A DNA stretch of 64,000 bases from Anoplolepis gracilipes. Its lineage: Eukaryota; Arthropoda; Insecta; Hymenoptera; Formicidae. The notes beneath the pieces were generated by a model. It saw only the letters and a list, made by a program, of their open reading frames with translations. It was not told the DNA's origin and ran no database searches. Each line of letters starts with the position of its first letter. Position 1 is the stretch's first letter. The stretch spans positions 4,300,001-4,364,000 of the forward strand of contig NC_132985.1 of NCBI RefSeq assembly GCF_047496725.1, read 5' to 3'. The position numbers and the translations under genes were made by a program. Below, piece by piece: positions 52,176-64,000 of this stretch.

Positions 52176-55100
52176 CTACCACCAATACTTCTGCATGTAT
52201 GGCATCGGGACTTGGCCGCTTCCTGGGTACGTCGCTGGCTCCATCAGCTTGGATTGACAGGGCTTACCGTCTCTCACTAGCACCGGAACAGCGACCCGCC
52301 TGGGCGAGCATCCGCTACCGCCGGCCTCGACGCGCTCACTCGCCGCCCTCTTCGTCTTGTACCTGTGATTCTGGAACCAGATCTTCACCTGAGTGGGTGT
52401 TAGACGGATGATGGAGGCCAGGTGTTCGCGTTCGGGCGCGCTCAGGTAACGCTGCTGACGGAAGCGTCGCTCCAGCTCGTAGGTCTGCGCCTTGGAGAAC
52501 AGAACCCGTCGTTTTCGCTTCTTGTGCTCGGTCTCGTGGGGCTGCGCCGTCTCGTTTCCGACCTGCTGTTCGTCTTCGAAGTCCTGCGACTCCTCGTCCT
52601 TGGACGACTCGTGACTGTTCTCCTGCTGCGACGGGAACGACATGTCCGAGATCGCCGGGCTCGTCGAGTCCGGTTGTTGGAGAACTGAAACATGAAAAAA
52701 TATCATCGTGATATTAATTTTCATTTCGAAAAAAGGATGCTATTTTGTACGATAAATTCTGACGTAGCGTAGACATCAATTAGATTGTTCGTATTTTTAT
52801 TAAATATATTAATTATCGAGTTGACTTTTTATTATACATGACAATTGCGTGTGACTCGGGTTTGTTAGTGTAACTGTAGACTATTGTAGAAATAAGTATG
52901 TTAAATGACGTGATGGAAGTATAGTGTTTAGTAAGTGACCGACTCAATTACTTGATTGACGATAGCCAACTGCAGCTGCATTTCGACTCAGCCGGCGCCG
53001 TCGATTGCTCTTAGCGTTGATTACCAGCAGATGCACGTCTTGATTTTTAATAGTTCTTCTAATCACTACCGATGAATTATATCAATATTCAATCTCATGA
53101 TCACTACACGTGCTTAATTAAACTTCATTTTCTCTAGATATACACAGAAACTTCTAGCTCTCTTGCGATATTCCGAGATTCTTAATTATTTTTTTTACAC
53201 TAAACTATATGAGAATTATTTAATCGATTACAAACATAAAAACGATCAAATGTCAATACCGTTGTTACAGTTTATAAATTAATCGCTTGCAATATCTAAT
53301 TAAGGATTATTAAATAATGAATGCGAGAATGCAACAATAATAAAATAAATATAATTTTACTAACGCGGTAATTATACTACGAGCAATAATTTGATTCGTC
53401 CGATAGCAAAGTGGTAAATGTTACGATTTGGTTCGGGGTATCAGCTAATTTAATGTACAACGTCGGGATACTGGCTTTCGCCGTGGTACAATATGCTTTT
53501 GTGAGCGACCCCCGGGGACCCGCTCAAGGAGGGTGTGAACCAATATAAAGCCTATTTGATACCCCTGCTTCGGACCCCATGGGATCAACCATATCATTTT
53601 CATGGGAGATTAGGCCATACTCCCAGTCGCACTGTGATTTCAATTAGACACTCGCCGCTAACTAATGTCTCCGAAGAAAGCTACGCGACAACAGTAGGAT
53701 TATCTCACCTTCTTGAATTGCTAGTAATTTTTTTAGAAATTTTGCTTAAATCCAACATATCATATATACATGTACTATCATTATTATTTTAATTTAAACT
53801 CGTTTATTTAAAGAAACAAATAAAATTAGAATTTAATCTTCTTTTGTTTTATTCCTTGTGAAAATAAAGTCAAAATAAGTCACGATAATATTTTTATATC
53901 TTGTTTGATACTCTAGTATGTTGTCGCGTGTGTGTATTTAATAATTTCTATTATGATTCTTGTTCCCCCAAGTATATAAGTCTGCAAAGTCATTGAGACC
54001 ATATTTAAATCAGTCCAGAATTTTGAGAAATCTTCAGAGTGAGTTATACACTATCGAATGAACAATGTAAACGTCCGATGTAAAAGAGATCCACTCAATC
54101 GTGCGTGTCCCCTCTATACTATATCTGCTACAGGACGACCGCGATTATTCGCAGGCAACGCGTTTCTCATGTCGGTTCGACACGTCGTCCGGATTTTTCG
54201 CTCGTGCGAACCGTGACCGCGCGAGAGGAAGATAAAAAGGAGCGGGATAGGTCGCCGACGAATTTTTTGGGCGTGACGATCCTGATTTAACGAGGGCCGG
54301 GGCCCGGGGGGCCCCCGCCGGCCGCGCATCTGTCCCCCGGTACGACATCTGTCCTCATTCGCGGACCAATCGCCGTGCGGTATCCAGGAGAACCTTTTAC
54401 AGCACCATTAGATCCTGCTTAACCCTCGCGGACCAATTGTAGGGTGTTAAATAAATAAGGGTTTCCATCTCGCGCCCTTCCGCCCGCAAAAGCGCGCGCG
54501 CGCGCGTGTGTGTGTGTGTGTATGCGTGCGTGCGCCCTTTCTACCAGCGCGAAGAAAGGGGGCGAGAAATCTTGCATTTGGAAAGTGCAGCGATTGAATT
54601 CAGCTGTGGTCCATTCTTTAGGATGCAATTGACGTTTTTGACGAATGGAAAATTTATTTATTCTCGCTTTTTTTAAAAAGTTAATTATTTTTCGACATAT
54701 AATGACGTAAATGCGCCCGCTAAATTATACAGTTTGTCGTTAATTTTTGTTATCGCACATGCCCCTAATGTTCCAAACAATTAAATAAAGTATAACATGT
54801 TCGCACTCACCATTCACCTCTTCCACCAAGGGTTGAGATAATGCTGTTGGTAGTGCTGGTCCAGCTGGCCAGCCTAATAATCCAGGCGGGGGTGGCGGCA
54901 ACGTACCCCTATTCAGATTAGCGTGCATAGCCGGTTGCAGCATGGCGGTCGTGTGTTCCAGAAATTGTTGATAAGCTAATGGCACGTCGCTTGCCGTTGG
55001 TAAAATCGTCGTGGCACCTGAAACACAATCCCAGAATTTGTCAGTTTTTCTTTCCTAATAGTTAAAACTTTATAAGCAAAAAAAAAAAAAATGAGAAACT

Positions 55101-57695
55101 TTACAATTTTCCTCCCGATTTTAAAGCTTTAATATATTTTTTTTTTATTTTGACAATATGTATTAATATCAAATTAAAATCGGATCAACTCAAATTTCTA
55201 TGATCTATATTACTTCATAAATTTGATATTTGTCGAATTTTACCAATTGTTAAATTATTAATTAGCAACGCAGTTATGTAACGAGATGTGAAATTGTGTG
55301 TTTTTTTTAATTATACTAATGCATCTATTATTTTACATAATAACTTTCCGTACCTTGCGCGTCCGTTTCTTCTTGCGACGGCTTCGCATCGTTTAATTCC
55401 AAAATGTCACTAATAGCGAAACCGGATGTCCGAGCTGGCATTTTTATAGTTTCCAGCAGCCTGCAACAAAAGATTACTTGGTTATTAAAATTTTAATTAA
55501 AAAATTACTAAAAATGATATTAATAGAAAGTATTATAATATTTTAATAAAATATATAGAATGATTTTTAATTGTCACACTTAAGGGGTCCAAACCAAGAA
55601 ATGAAATGTGTAAAGATAAATTGTTTAATTAGTTTATTAGATTTTAATCTGCATGTTAGTGAAACAGTCAATTCGCATATCAGAATGGAAATATATATAT
55701 GTAATATACTATGATAAATATATATATAAAAAATATGGACAGTGTATAATAAAAGGATATAAGTAAAATGATAGAAAAAAGTCGATTTAAAAGAATTTTC
55801 TAACAAATTGATTTGAAATTAGACGTCCCTACTATAATACACGTCTGGTATTAGAAACTTGTGATTAATTAATTTATCGCACATAATTTTTGTTCTAATG
55901 AAACGGACATGTGTATATATGGTCACAGTTTATCTCAGGATTTTTAGATAAACATAAGTATATCCGCGGGCGGATTTTGCGAGTCGGAAAGTCTGGCACA
56001 AAGGTGTTTTTCGACAGTGAAAATCCAATTTTAAAGGAGCCGTTACTGACCCTAGAAGCTGCGTGACCGTCAAGAAGCCATCGGCTCTTTTAGGAGCCGA
56101 TTAGAGAGACGTTTTCGAAAGTATACCTGCTTATACCCGCACGTTTATTCTTAAGCAACCTGTCGGACCTGCGTGTAGAAATGAATTTTTGGATCCGTTC
56201 GCACTAAGCTGTGCGAGTCATTATCGAGACACGTTCGGTCACGGTTCTTAAATGTTCTCGACACGAAGCGCGGGTGTTTCTGAATGAGCTTCCTTCCTGG
56301 GGACTATTTACAGACTACCGTCTGAAAAAACTTATGCCAGAAGTTTGCGACGAGAAATAAACCGGCAGTTTTTAGTTAAAGACGTGGAAAAGTTTCGGCG
56401 AACATTGATCACTAAATACGATTACTATAATTTTATATTTTGCTAATGTCTGATTATATGCCCTTCTTATTTACAGATAAGTTAAGACTATTGAGTGTTG
56501 GATTGTGTTAATAACCACTATCATAATTAAAAACACATTTTTTTTTTCTATTTACAACTATTTACTGTTTACATTCATTTGTGACTTAATTAATGACTTT
56601 TACATTAAATCTCAAATTTATTTATTTATTTTATTTATCGGATTTTCGTAATTTTTACTTGATCATGAAAAGATTAAAATTAAAATAACATGAGCAAATT
56701 GTCTCCTCGCAAGAAACTGATAATTATTTGAAAGTACCAGCGTTGAAATCGCCCGCGATTTCAACCTCTCAATTATGATGCTTTTTATGTCATTTCAATT
56801 AACGTAAAAGAATCATTATAGAAATAACGAAATGTAACTTTTCTTACTTCATTATTGACAAAATTAATTGTGCAAAAATATATAATATATAATTTAAAAA
56901 AATATAGTGTAATATATTTTCTAAAATATGTAAATTGCAGAAATTCTAAAGTGAAAATTTAAAATGTCTATATTAATATATAGTTATAAAATATTTTTTT
57001 CATTAAAGTAAAAATATTTTAAACAATGTACTTTTGAATTTCTTTCATGCTACAATACATAAATATACGTAGGGCTATTTATATAATATTGAACAATTAC
57101 ATAAACAATTTTATGTAATTATGTAAATAGTTTAATAGTGATTTCTTGGTATGGCAAAGTTTAATCGATAAATAATGCATGTCTAATATATTATCGATTG
57201 ATATACGATATTGCATGATATATCTTAATAAAGCCACGTGTAAGAATTTAATCAGCAAAATCCCCGATTAATCCTCAAAGTAAAGATTATCAATTATCAT
57301 AATCATTCTTCACTTATTTGTCGAATACATTATTATATCATTTTTAATTTAATAATTGTAATGTGTGTTTTTTTATATTATCTCTTGCCTCAATTACGTG
57401 TGTGTGTACGTATAAAAAAATTAATTAAACATATTCAGTTATTATATTTAATATATGTATTATAGTATATAATGTTTAATCCTTATTTTTCTATAATAAG
57501 TGACTTGCAAGAAAAAGTAAAGAAAATGATTCAAATTGTTTTGTAGTTCTCCAAGCAAACTAAACACACTAAATTTCTACTAATATTATTTATTTACCTA
57601 GTGTTCAATGCAAGCTGACTGTACCAAACATGATTTAAAAGACTAGCCGGATACGGTAGCAGCGGCCAGGGCAAAATCTTATTCTTGTCCACCAT
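52176..57695 (-). CDS. vnd: NK-2 class homeodomain transcription factor, vnd / NK2.2 (four exons, complete)
   Basis: Exons in transcript order are 57695-57598 (ATG), 55460-55354, 55017-54811 and 52684-52176 (TAG). All introns are GT-AG (2137, 336 and 2126 bases) and all phases agree, giving 306 residues. Residues 47-55 read FAISDILEL, a TN/eh1-type motif known to recruit Groucho. Residues 193-252 are the homeodomain, with Phe8, Trp48, Asn51 and the Tyr54 typical of NK-2 proteins that bind AAGTG cores. Residues 265-280 are the NK2-specific domain PRRVAVPVLVRDGKPC. The linker word PDSTSP also occurs in fly vnd. In flies and vertebrates this factor specifies ventral neural fate. NK2.1/scarecrow is excluded by RRVLFSKAQTYELERRFRQQ and HRYKTKR. 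The protein is much shorter than I recall for fly vnd and lacks its His/Ala-rich runs. The C-terminus ends MQKYWW. Confidence 0.9.
52685..54810 (-). other. vnd intron 3, with CpG-rich blocks
   Basis: No coding exon supported. The intron contains GC-richer DNA near 53460-53660 and 54090-54640, a nearly pure G/C block at 54293-54327 and the alternating purine-pyrimidine tract at 54492-54535. It is a plausible site for regulatory elements. Confidence 0.5.
54492..54535. repeat. Alternating (GC)n(GT)n tract
   Basis: A strictly alternating purine-pyrimidine run of 44 bases: first GC units, then GT units, then mixed GC/GT/AT. This type of sequence readily adopts Z-DNA under negative supercoiling. 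Confidence 0.9.
55461..57597 (-). other. vnd intron 1
   Basis: AT-rich apart from a GC-richer patch at about 55960-56400. No additional exon with matching phase was found. Confidence 0.5.
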
Positions 57696-58350
57696 TTTGA
57701 AAAGATTTTGAGTAGTTGTTATTTTAGCGTCAGTACATGTTAAATCTTTCACCGATAACACATCTTTAAAAGTCTATTTGAATCACGAATCCGATTCTTA
57801 TTTATAATTTTTCTCTTCTCTTTCTTTTTCAATTTTTTAATAATATTTAAAATTGAAATTAACTTTCAATCTTAACAACTTGAAAGACTTTTTTTTCTTC
57901 TTTACTTCGGACAATACGTACGAAACCTATCGAGTCTCTTTTACTTAGAAAAGGGATAAAAGTTTACTTATTTTTATTCTTCTTTCAGAGAAGAATTAAT
58001 AATATATTAAATGTTTTTATTTATTTATTTATATAATATGTTTATTTATTTTCCTTTGCATTTTTTATTAAAGTTTCTTGGAAACCTTTTTTATTTCTTT
58101 GATTTTTTTCTGATTGCAACTGCCCAACTTTGCATATCTCTGATTTTCTATTTTCACTCTTTTTCCATCATATGTCACTATCATAATTCTTCGTTTCAAT
58201 ATCACCAACTTTGACTTTTCACGACAAGAGCTCACAGATCTCGTAGTAAAAGTCCTTATGCTAGCACAAACATAATAACCAGTCCGACAAGTAATCCAAT
58301 GTCCATTCACTGATTTTTGTATCGCACTCGCGACTGTCAGTCATTACTGA
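57696..58350 (-). promoter_or_regulatory. Putative vnd 5' UTR and start region
   Basis: Read on the - strand, TCAGTA-like initiator words occur near 58350 and 58312, about 620-650 bases ahead of the ATG. The UTR would be AT-rich. There is no clear TATA box. The ATG context (CAAAATGG) is a good insect start. Confidence 0.3.
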
Positions 58351-61300
58351 TTCCGTCCGAAAAACCCGTAAAGCAGGCCATAATTCCTCTTTGAAACTAC
58401 TAAAGGACACTTCTTGTAATTTTTAAGTGTCCTCGACGAGCACTTGACGACTAGTGTTCGTTCGTAGGTCGCTCGTCAAGCACCCTCGAAGCGTAGGGCG
58501 GATTCTACATTGGGGCGGGATTTCACGTTCATCCCCTCCCGTTTGCTAGCTTTTCGCATCCCACCCTGCTACCCGGCGGTAACTTACAGTAACTTTCCGG
58601 CGGGAGAAGCTCAGGATAAAAGAACGTTGCTGTTTCGTTTCTCGTTTAATAATTTATCATCTCTTCAAAAGCTCCCTCTGTTTAAAAAATAAATGCAGTG
58701 CTGATGATAATGTAATATTCTGATGAATGTTCAGTGGTTTTATCTTATTCGAACCGCAAGTAGTTTATTTAATTAATTGAATTGATAACTTTACATTCAC
58801 CGATACGAGCTGCCTTTCTTTTATGCATGTGCTATAAAATGCTTAAAATATAATAATCAAAGAATATTTGTAGAAGAGCACTTGTCTCGCTTTTCACATA
58901 TTAAAGGTTAATCTCCATAATGTTTTGATTTTTAACCAACTAGTTTTGATTTTTATTTTTTAGTCCAAAATAGGCAACTGATTTTAGTTAATTCAGAACA
59001 CTTAAAAAATATTTAGGTTTTTCAATATTCTTTCTCTTTCTCCCTCTCTTCCTTTTAGAATTGCATAAGACTATACCGTTTAAGTTAAATTAGAATTCTT
59101 CTTAATATACATAAAAAATTTTTATTCTTATATTGATATATTCTATAGAATATCTTATAATCAAGTCAGCTTCTCTCAAGAAAAATTCAAGATATTTCTT
59201 ATTTTTTTTAGACTCATCGAAAATATAAATCATACAACTTAATCTACAAACTTAATGATTAAAGTAAAATACAAGTATAAAATAATTTTTATTCCTTTTT
59301 CTTAGAATAATTTAACAATGATAGAAAACAGTATGAGTGATACTAAAGTATAATTCACACTGTAATTATTTTAGCAAATAAATAATTCACTAATTAATAC
59401 AGTTTTTCAGACTATTTATAACTATATTTTTATTAACAACTGTCGTCTAACACTTTGTCTAATTGAGCTTTCATAATATATAAAAATAAGAATTATATAT
59501 AAAAACATTTTTTTATTTTCTTCGTCGTGTCAATCCGATAAAATTCCTTGCCACTCCGAGCGATTCTGGTAATATTACGGGGGTAAGTTACCGAGGGGTG
59601 GTACCATCAGCCAGCCAATGGGATGGTCGCGTGTCGGGGAACCGTCGCCCAGCGGCCCGGGGGTTGATTTCAATCCAGCCCGACGAGCGAGCCAATCGGC
59701 GAGCTTCATCGATCAGGGGGCTTTTTACACCGAGAGCATACTTTACGTCGAGTGTTAATGTGAAAGAGCATTAGTGGTGCTTTTACTGTGTCATTTCGAT
59801 TTTTCACTCGTTTCCCTTACCTTTCCCCTAGCCTCTTCCCTCTGTTACCGCCCTGTTTTTCTCTCTTTCCCTCTCTCTTTCTTTCTCCCCTTGTGCCACT
59901 CAGATCGTTGCCTATTGATACGCAAAACTGGGTTAGAAACGTGGTCGCGACTTATGGCCGAGTGTTACACAAACGCAAACCAGATACGTATGATCGACCA
60001 GCTTGATTGTCCTCTTTTAGGGACTTGTTTGTTCGATCAAAAAATCGAAGGGTGCGAAATGGAGTTTAATTGAAGGCAGGCATATATGTATGCCTAATTT
60101 TACAAAAACAGAGATATTCCAGCAAAGTAAATTATGAATTGTACCTTCGCATTATATACATTGTTAATTTTTTAATTTTAACAGCGTGATGATATTAAAT
60201 GAAGTCTTTTAAATGAGTTTTCTTTTCGAGATAGATTATTCAAGCAAACGCCGGAAGGTACAGGTACTCGCGAAACTGATCAAATGTTTTAAAAACTTTA
60301 TAGAAGTTTCTAATATCAGGAGAAGGAAGAAATATAAGAAAGAGAGAGAGGGACAAACAGAAATAAAGAGAAACTAACAGAGATTTTTATAACATATATA
60401 TTGTGTAAGAGAATAAAAATTATAAAATAATACAAATTTCTAAATAATTAAAAAAATATTTTCGAAATATTTAATTTTAATATCACGAATCACAGTATAT
60501 ATTAAAATATACTTGTAAAAAGCAAGTATAAGGAAAATATATATATTACATTTTGATTTAAAAAAATTCCTATAAATAAATTATCAGCCTTTTTTGTGTC
60601 TTATATCAACACGATCTTTTTAGAAGTGGCCGGACAAAAATTCATAAGACGCGAGATTGAATTGAAATTATCAATCTAAAGTTGTAATCGAGGAAGCAGA
60701 CGGATAAAGTAAGAAATCAAACTATTTAAATAAATCCGGATACACTGTGTGCCGGCATAATTCAGGCGGAAATCGTGTGACGGCTAATTTTATAATGGCA
60801 CATTTATTACGCGCACATTCCGTGACGATGGATCCTTTTTTTCTCCGCTAATCTTGACGTTGGCGCGCGAGAAAAAAGAAAACACGTCATCGGCGACAAG
60901 GCTGACCTGATTTCTTTTTTATACCACCTACTTATTATTCGCGAACACGCATTTGTTACGTCGGTTAAACGATAGATAAAAGCCCCTGTTGTTTCGCGCG
61001 ATTATCATTCGGTGCGCGACACGCGTATCTTTATCCGTCGCAATATTACGCGCAGAAATAATAATTCCGTGGACTCTGATGTGCGATTCGATCGAATCGA
61101 ATTCATTTTGCAACCTTCTTTTGCGATGTTTCGATTGTAGATAAAATATTATCGTCGTAATGCGGAGCCGTATTATACGTTAGGATCGCATGGCATTATT
61201 GATTGCTAAAAGTAAAGATATCAAGATATTGTTGGAAATTATCGTGCGTCACTAGATATTTTTTGTAAAATGTATAGAAAACATACAAGATACATTTTAT

Positions 61301-61707
61301 GGGAAGCTGATTAATTTTTGAAGCATTAAAAACTTTGTGAATCTCTAATTCAAATAAATTTTACTTTTATATTTGTATACTAATGTCTCTTTACAAAGAT
61401 TTTTTTAGGCAAAGATGGATTTTCTATTATTTTTTAACTATAAATTTTTACATGTCTGTGAAAATATTTAAAATGTTATAAAGTACTTAATACAAATTAG
61501 TATTAAAATTTATTTAACTATAACATATTTTAAAATGAAATCTCGGTGAAGAAAATTTTTTTTAATGCGCCGAAAAGTAATTATTTTTACGAGAAGAGAG
61601 AATGTATACTATATTAAATTATATAATAATTTATTTTATTAAAATTAAGGAACATATATATATATATACACAAAGACTTAATTAAAAATTAAACACTTCT
61701 CAAGTTT
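58351..61707. other. Upstream region of vnd
   Basis: GC-richer patches lie at 58360-58640, 59560-59770 and 60750-61120, with AT-rich DNA between. The patch at 59560-59770 has two CCAAT words (AGCCAATGG near 59616 and AGCCAATCG near 59691). A pyrimidine-rich stretch runs from 59790 to 59895. Open frames here are not convincing genes. Confidence 0.5.
58408..58482. promoter_or_regulatory. Cluster of NK-2-type binding words upstream of vnd
   Basis: CACTT at 58408-58412, TTAAGTG at 58423-58429, CACTTGA at 58441-58447 and TCAAGCA at 58476-58482 all resemble the TNAAGTG core bound by NK-2 homeodomains. They fall within 75 bases, just upstream of the putative vnd start. Confidence 0.3.
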
Positions 61708-62700
61708 TAAATTATAATAAAATTATGGCGGTAAGAGCAGTAAATTACACACGGGTTTTGCAGTATATCAGTTAAAAATAAATAAACATTATTAAATTAA
61801 ATTATATAGAATTATAATTGAATTTATTATTAAATTAAATTATATAGAAAAACATTTAATGAAGTAAATTATATTAAGACATTAAATTATAATCTAAAAT
61901 AATGTGTGCCCAAACGTTTCGATCTTTGTCGACATTCTCTTCAGTGCAATAATTTAAAAATGAATATTCTAAGACATTTATGATGAAAATGTGGCGCTAT
62001 ATTCAATAATTTGATTTGAGTAGAGTCTCGTGTAAAAAATATAATGCCTCGAATATCAACATGAAAGATGATGACGATCGGTCCACAATGATTTTGAATA
62101 GAATCTTGTGGTTCATCATCATCAAAGATAGTGTTGACTATAATTGTTATATAACGTTAAGAGATGTAAATATAGTTAAAGGCATATATAAAGATAGAAT
62201 AATAGACTTACTTGATACTGTCTACTATTGATAATAACAACAAAATTCAGAGATATCGTGCTGTTTCGGCAACACATCAATAGGTAAGAAAAATAAAAAC
62301 AAAAATACAAACGTTACAAAGATTGACGACAATGGTACTCAACATCATGTGTTGGAATTTTAAAACATAAAAACCAATACGTTACAATTAAATTGATTTA
62401 ACATTTCTTGAAGGATTCTATAATCGAGAAATAAGAAGGATGAGCATTTCGGACATCAATTTTTTTACACAACAAGACTCCCTGTCAAGAACTTGTGTCT
62501 TAGAATATTCATTTTTAAATTATTACACTGAAGAGAATGGAGATCGAAACATTTACGCATACATTATTTTAGATTATAATTTAATTTCTTATGTAATTTA
62601 CTTCATTAAACGTTTTTCTATATAATGTCTATATTGATTTCTAACTAATTACAACCCATGTAATTTACTGCTCTTACCGCTATAATTTTATTGTAATTTA
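61708..62700. mobile_element. DNA transposon-like element with long terminal inverted repeats (MITE or foldback type)
   Basis: The left arm 61708-61976 and right arm 62496-62700 are inverted copies that match along most of their length. Landmarks shared by both are AATAAAATTAT at the tip, then GGTAAGAGCAGTAAATTAC, TTTAATGAAGTAAATTA, AAATTATAATCTAAAATAAT, CATTCTCTTCAGTG and TTTAAAAATGAATATTCTAA at the inner edge. The outer tips are bounded by TA on both sides, which fits TA target duplication as in Tc1/mariner-type elements; AT-rich flanks make this uncertain. The 519-base middle holds only short frames of about 60-70 codons with no transposase motif I recognise, so the element is probably non-autonomous. 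Confidence 0.8.
61788..61849. repeat. Internal direct duplication in the left arm of the inverted-repeat element
   Basis: A 24-base AT-rich word beginning ATTATTAAATTAAATT occurs at 61788-61811 and again at 61826-61849. The right arm has at most one counterpart, which explains much of the arm length difference. Confidence 0.8.
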
Positions 62701-64000
62701 TATACAAAGATAATAAAGGGAGATAAAAGTTTTAGTGATGTGAAAATTTTTCTACAATTCGTGTTTTTCGAAGTTCTTAATTTATCCTGCCTGACTATTC
62801 TCTGTGTTTCGTTAAATTTAACAAAATATTTGGATATTTCGTTTTAAACGGGAGACCACATTTTTTTTTTATCTCGATCTAGTTGACGCTCTGAAATTGA
62901 TGATTCGTCGGATTCATGTCGTGTCATTGAATGGAGAGTCACAGGTTGTATCCAATCGCGAAGAGATGCGCACCTGAATGCGGGTCCACTCACAATAAAT
63001 ACACACGCGTACCGACAGTAGCACGGTGGAAAATGGGGTTTCGAAAAGCGCGATTCAGAAGCCAGGAACAGGTAAGAGGCAGGAGCGAGACGACAGAGCG
63101 AGTTTCCGGTTTATTCAGACCGGTTCTCGTACAATCGCGCGGCTTCGCCGCACATAAAGTCAAAAAGTGCGGAAGAGGGTGGACCCGACTTTCCTGATTT
63201 TTTTTCTCATGGCCGTGTCTTGACCGTCAGATTTATTTCTGGAAATAAAAATTATCGTCTACCGGAAACTGGTAAGATATCTTTAGTGATCAATTTGCTA
63301 AGAGATATTTAGTTAATATTTTTATATACCTAAATAAAAATTTATTTCATTAAGGTGGCAATTATTTATTACAAACGTGAAACTTTTGTATAAAAAAATA
63401 TTTTTAAGAATTTATTATTTTCAATAATTGGCATTATTGGCATTGTTTAATTGCTTGTCCAAGAAAAGAATAATGAGGAATTGTTTTTTATATTATTTTT
63501 TAATTAAGGTCAACATGTTATGCTTTTCGAAAATTGTAAGTAGTATATAACTAGTTATTTTATGTATTATTATACTAAATGATTGTATAACAATTATGCA
63601 TGTGGTAGAGTAATAAAGTATTATTTAGAAATTAAAAAAGGATTAAGGAAGAATTATTTGTGGAATAATAATCTGTTTCTTTAGATATTCAAAATCAGAT
63701 ATCAAGATTGCAGTACATTATTTATGTAACTTATTATAATTCTATATAATCGATAACATTATCAAATAATTATCGATACATAAATTTGTAAAAATATCAA
63801 TAGTCTTACAAAATCATTATTATGTACTCTCTTAAACTAAATCAGCGAAAATATCACCGATTAAAACAGCGACAAGATTTTATCCAAGATCAATAAGTAT
63901 TTCACTGATCTTCAGTGAAGACACTCGCACTTTTCTTCTATACGTCTTATATTTCATAGATTAGAGCTTAAGCAAGGCATATTTTAGTTCTTCGCCGGTC
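62701..64000. other. Right end of window, no supported gene
   Basis: AT-rich except for a GC-richer patch at 62880-63200. The patch holds an 88-codon frame on + and a strong donor-like CAG|GTAAGAG at 63071-63072. It could be the first exon of a gene running to the right, but no acceptor or second exon is visible before the end. Confidence 0.35.

Noticed and set aside
52422..52693. Leu/Val-rich + frame and Arg/Ser-rich - frame across the homeobox exon
   Set aside because: They are shadow frames of the vnd homeodomain exon.
62016..62231. 71-codon frame inside the inverted-repeat element as a transposase
   Set aside because: Too short, with no catalytic Asp/Glu motif spacing or helix-turn-helix I can identify.

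Overview
The window looks like nuclear DNA of an insect, most likely a hymenopteran and possibly an ant. The background is very AT-rich, broken by short CpG-rich islands. Introns are short to moderate with GT-AG borders, microsatellites are common, and the three recognisable genes are classic insect or animal families. The species call is inference; the gene calls rest on protein motifs and splice phase read from the sequence.

Layout. (1) 1-1807, + strand: the 3' four coding exons of a protein phosphatase 1 catalytic subunit of the beta type (flapwing class). Its first coding exon lies left of the window. (2) 9217-19503, - strand: a Tyr/Pro/Arg-rich muscle-type protein that I take to be myofilin (Mf). 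Five coding exons and one alternative 3' exon were assembled by hand. Two of them (11345-11488 and 16229-16380) lack a start codon in frame and are easily missed, but their splice phases fit exactly. They suggest a 275-residue form, a 227-residue skip form and a 165-residue form with a different C-terminus. (3) 19504-52000: about 32 kb without a convincing coding exon, holding many CpG-rich islands of a few hundred bases in AT-rich DNA. (4) 52176-57695, - strand: a complete 306-residue NK-2 class homeobox gene, ventral nervous system defective (vnd/NK2.2), in four exons, with a TN-type motif, the homeodomain and the NK2-specific domain. (5) 58350-64000: non-coding DNA upstream of vnd with NK-2-type binding words. 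It also holds one well-defined inverted-repeat transposable element (61708-62700) that appears flanked by TA.

The three genes do not form a pathway: a general phosphatase catalytic subunit, a thick-filament protein and a neural patterning factor. The gene-poor interval around vnd fits the usual picture of a developmental regulator surrounded by non-coding control DNA, but that is inference. I saw no tRNA, rRNA, CRISPR or viral gene. The most interesting items are the alternative 3' structure of the myofilin gene, the inverted-repeat element, the NK-2-type site cluster upstream of vnd, and a Z-DNA-prone tract beside a G/C-only block in vnd intron 3.
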